Shown here: positions 5,809 through 7,248 of the stretch, piece by piece
Layout of the letters: every line of letters begins with the position of its first letter
How positions within the stretch are numbered: position 1 is the first letter of the stretch
Origin: Rhodanobacteraceae bacterium
Lineage (GTDB): Bacteria; Pseudomonadota; Gammaproteobacteria; Xanthomonadales; Rhodanobacteraceae
Reading direction: 5' to 3'
Assembly: GCA_025928735.1 (NCBI GenBank)
Contig: JAICIW010000109.1
Span: 1 to 7,248 of the forward strand
Length of the DNA: 7,248 bases
Translations under genes and position numbers: made by a program
Notes under the pieces: model-generated
Databases searched by the model: none
Seen by the model: only the letters and a program-made list of their open reading frames with translations
Told to the model about the DNA's origin: nothing

Positions 5809-6150
5809 CTACGCGCGTGTTACGAGCCCATCCCGCACCTTCACCCTCACCGCGACCAGCGACTGACCGCGACACGGTCCCTGCACGCACAGGCCCGCTT
5901 CGCGCAACGCGAAGGTGGCGCCGTGCACCGCACAGGTCAGCTTGTCGTCCTTGACCAGGAACAAGCCCGGCGCGTAGTCCATGCGGCGGCCGGCGTGCGG
6001 GCACACGTTCAGCCACGCCTGCACCGAATTGCCGCGCCGCGCCAGCAACAGCGGCTCGCCTTCCGGATCCGGCGGATCGACACCCAGCACCCCGCCGTCG
6101 GGAATATCTTCCAGACGGCACAGCGTCTCGTTGGGGCTGGTCATGTCCAT
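5809..6150 (-). CDS. small Rieske [2Fe-2S] ferredoxin-like protein
   Basis: A 113-residue soluble protein consisting of a single Rieske domain. The cluster ligands are Cys50 and His52 in NVCPHAGRRMDY and Cys73 and His76 in LTCAVHGATF, giving the expected CxH...CxxH pattern with 20 residues between the pairs. There is no signal peptide or membrane anchor, so it is more likely a cytoplasmic electron carrier or a small subunit than a bc1 component. Its partner is not identifiable here. AGGAG lies six bases before the ATG at 6150, which settles the start; the frame is open to an ATG at 6201, but that lies inside a hairpin. It is transcribed alone, away from the hairpin array, and converges on the SirB2-like gene. 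Confidence 0.92.
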   Translation of the reverse strand: MDMTSPNETLCRLEDIPDGGVLGVDPPDPEGEPLLLARRGNSVQAWLNVCPHAGRRMDYAPGLFLVKDDKLTCAVHGATFALREAGLCVQGPCRGQSLVAVRVKVRDGLVTRA

Positions 6151-6169
6151 GCACGACTCCTGATGGTTT

Positions 6170-6202
6170 GTTGAAAAAGTGCGATCCTGCACTTTTTTCA
6201 AC
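6170..6202. repeat. hairpin 1 of an intergenic palindrome array
   Basis: GTTGAAAAAGTGC (6170-6182) pairs with GCACTTTTTTCAAC (6189-6202) over 13 base pairs with one bulged T, around the loop GATCCT. On the plus strand the second arm has a six-T run. It starts 20 bases upstream of the Rieske start codon, within that gene's likely promoter or leader. Confidence 0.85.
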
Positions 6203-6204
6203 GC

Positions 6205-6233
6205 GCCGAGTCCGGTTCACGCCCGGCCTCGGC
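6205..6233. repeat. hairpin 2 of the array
   Basis: GCCGAG-T-CCGG pairs with CCGG-C-CTCGGC around the seven-base loop TTCACGC, giving ten GC-rich pairs with one T/C mismatch. It starts two bases after hairpin 1. Confidence 0.8.
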
Positions 6234-6239
6234 TTCGAT

Positions 6240-6261
6240 GAATCAAGCGACCGCTTGATTC
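6240..6261. repeat. hairpin 3 of the array
   Basis: GAATCAAGCG (6240-6249) and CGCTTGATTC (6252-6261) are perfect inverted repeats of ten bases separated only by AC, so the structure is better seen as a near-perfect DNA palindrome. Confidence 0.8.
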
Positions 6262-6264
6262 GCG

Positions 6265-6284
6265 GCGGGCCATCCATGGCCCGC
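6265..6284. repeat. hairpin 4 of the array
   Basis: GCGGGCCAT (6265-6273) and ATGGCCCGC (6276-6284) form a perfect nine-base inverted repeat around CC. The centre ATCCAT resembles the GTCCAT loop of the hairpin at 252-269. Confidence 0.8.
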
Positions 6285-6286
6285 AC

Positions 6287-6330
6287 CGGCAGGCAGTGTC
6301 TGCCGACACTTGTGACGGCGCCTTCGCGCC
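6287..6330. repeat. hairpins 5 and 6 of the array
   Basis: CGGCAG-GCAGTGT-CTGCCG (6287-6305) is a perfect six-pair stem; AGTGT and ACACT at 6295-6310 offer a competing fold. GGCGC-CTTC-GCGCC (6317-6330) is a perfect five-pair stem with a tetraloop. The array ends ten bases before the ribosome binding site of the next gene. Confidence 0.65.
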
Positions 6331-6350
6331 CGCATCGTTGAAGGGTCATT

Positions 6351-6659
6351 GTGCCACGCGGTCCAACCATGCGTATCCACAAATTCTTCATCAACCCGCC
6401 TCGTCACCCGCTGTTGCGCGCACTGCTGGTGATCGCCGGCACCGTGTTGCTGATCGGACTGGCCGCGATGGGCCTGCTGGTCGGCGCGGCCGTAATCGTC
6501 GTCACGACACTGACGGTGCTGGTACGCGGCTGGCTGCGCAGCCGCCGCAGCAGCGTCGATCCGGGCGTGATCGAAGGCGAATTCACCGTGATGCCGCCGA
6601 GGTCGCGGGGCACGCTGCCTCCGGCGGGCGATGCGTCCACGACAAGAACCGGATGGTAG
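6351..6659 (+). CDS. small membrane protein of unknown function
   Basis: I do not recognise a named family. The 102-residue product has a short basic N-terminus (MRIHKFFINPPRHPLLR), then a long hydrophobic stretch at about residues 21-59, long enough for one long or two short membrane helices. A basic WLRSRRSS segment and the motif DPGVIEGEF (70-78) follow, and the tail is polar. Similar IEGEF-type ends occur in several short bacterial membrane proteins. AAGGG at 6341-6345, five bases before a GTG at 6351, favours that start. An ATG at 6369 would give 96 residues but has no Shine-Dalgarno sequence. The Ada-like gene follows 29 bases downstream on the same strand, or overlaps this gene by seven bases if it starts at 6653. 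Confidence 0.72.
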   Translation: MPRGPTMRIHKFFINPPRHPLLRALLVIAGTVLLIGLAAMGLLVGAAVIVVTTLTVLVRGWLRSRRSSVDPGVIEGEFTVMPPRSRGTLPPAGDASTTRTGW

Positions 6660-6688
6660 GCGTGCGGCGAGGCGCGCATGCTGTACGC

Positions 6689-7248
6689 ATGAACATCAAA
6701 CCTGCCTTCGCCGCAAGCAACCACGACCCGCTCGACCAAGCGCGTGATCTGCTGGATCGCAGCGAACACGCGCCCACGCTGGACGCGCTCGCGCGCCAAG
6801 TCGGGCTTTCCCCCGCATGGCTGCAACGCAGCTTTCGCAAACGCTTCGGCGTCTCGCCCGCGGAATTCGTGCGCGCGCGCCGCTTCGGTGAACTCAAGCA
6901 GGCGCTGCGCAGCGGATCGGACGTCACCGACGCGGTCTACGCCGCCGGCTTCGGTTCCGGCAGCCGGGTGTACGAGCATTCCGATCGCCTGCTGGGCATG
7001 CCGCCGGCGCGCTACCGCGATGGCGGCACCGGCATCGCGATCCGCTACACCACGGTCGCCTCGCCGCTGGGACGCGTGCTGGTTGCGGCGACCGCACGAG
7101 GGCTTTGCGCCGTCACGCTGGGCGATGACGATGCGGGACTGATCGACGCGTTGCGCGCGGAATTTCCCAACGCGTCGCTGACGCGCGTGGATGCGGGACG
7201 CGACGAATGGCTGGCCGCGGTGGTCGCGCGCGTCGCGCGTCAATTCAA
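6689..7248 (+). CDS. ada: Ada-like protein: AraC-type HTH plus methylguanine methyltransferase (partial, 3' end outside window)
   Basis: The first 186 residues are visible. Residues 30-50 (TLDALARQVGLSPAWLQRSF) and 78-107 (DVTDAVYAAGFGSGSRVYE...LLGMPPARYR) are the two helix-turn-helix motifs of the AraC-type domain, with the SRVYE and LGM.P..YR signatures specific to Ada. From about 117, IRYTTVASPLGRVLVAATARG is the start of the methyltransferase N-domain. The active-site PCHR cysteine lies beyond the right edge. The N-terminal zinc domain that takes methyl groups from phosphotriesters and switches Ada to an activator is absent. The ATG at 6689 fits the domain start; in-frame ATG (6653) and GTG (6662) codons are possible, and no clear Shine-Dalgarno sequence decides between them. 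Likely role: repair of O6-methylguanine by direct transfer, with DNA binding of unknown purpose. Confidence 0.9.
   Translation, partial: MNIKPAFAASNHDPLDQARDLLDRSEHAPTLDALARQVGLSPAWLQRSFRKRFGVSPAEFVRARRFGELKQALRSGSDVTDAVYAAGFGSGSRVYEHSDRLLGMPPARYRDGGTGIAIRYTTVASPLGRVLVAATARGLCAVTLGDDDAGLIDALRAEFPNASLTRVDAGRDEWLAAVVARVARQF

Noticed and set aside
6151..6201. Seventeen-residue N-terminal extension of the Rieske protein
   Set aside because: The extension starts inside hairpin 1, and the ATG at 6150 has AGGAG at ideal spacing.
6170..6330. CRISPR-like array
   Set aside because: The hairpins have different sequences and lengths, with no direct repeats or regular spacers.
5783..6394. Minus-strand open frame of 203 codons overlapping the Rieske gene
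   Set aside because: It is in a different frame from the Rieske domain, runs through the whole hairpin array, and shows no domain of its own.

Overview
The window is GC-rich, densely coded bacterial DNA. Protein signatures point to a gammaproteobacterium of the Xanthomonadales (Lysobacterales), probably Rhodanobacteraceae or Xanthomonadaceae. The grounds are the style of the HPPD and FNR sequences, an hpd-hmgA-fahA block controlled by a divergent MarR gene, and intergenic regions packed with palindromes. The family assignment is inference; no rRNA or other marker gene is present.

Left part (1-4303): homogentisate route of tyrosine and phenylalanine breakdown. A MarR-family regulator (1-197, minus, running off the left edge) diverges from hppD (387-1475, 4-hydroxyphenylpyruvate dioxygenase). 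The gap between them holds a plausible sigma70 promoter with a perfect palindrome (219-232) filling its -35/-10 spacer. Next come hmgA (1957-3291, homogentisate 1,2-dioxygenase) and fahA (3308-4303, fumarylacetoacetase). The three enzymes together convert 4-hydroxyphenylpyruvate to fumarate and acetoacetate, except for the maleylacetoacetate isomerase step, whose gene (maiA) is not in the window. A compact module of about 455 bases (1485-1939) separates hppD from hmgA: a DUF559 endonuclease-like gene, broken by a one-base frameshift, between inverted repeats. It looks like an insertion into a once tight operon.

Right part (4422-7248): an FNR/Anr-type oxygen-sensing regulator (4422-5195), a four-helix SirB2-family membrane protein (5279-5674), a small Rieske [2Fe-2S] protein on the minus strand (5809-6150), a small membrane protein of unknown function (6351-6659), and the first 186 residues of an Ada-like DNA repair and regulatory protein without the N-terminal zinc domain (6689 to the right edge).

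The non-coding DNA is the least ordinary part. A dispersed element of about 100 bases occurs twice (251-349 and 5677-5776), with conserved ends, a variable middle and a compensated base-pair change in a small hairpin; the first copy lies in the presumed hppD leader. The gap upstream of the Rieske gene (6170-6330) is a chain of six consecutive hairpins. The right arm of the DUF559 module carries a textbook G-quadruplex motif just upstream of hmgA. No tRNA, rRNA, CRISPR array or transposase gene was seen.
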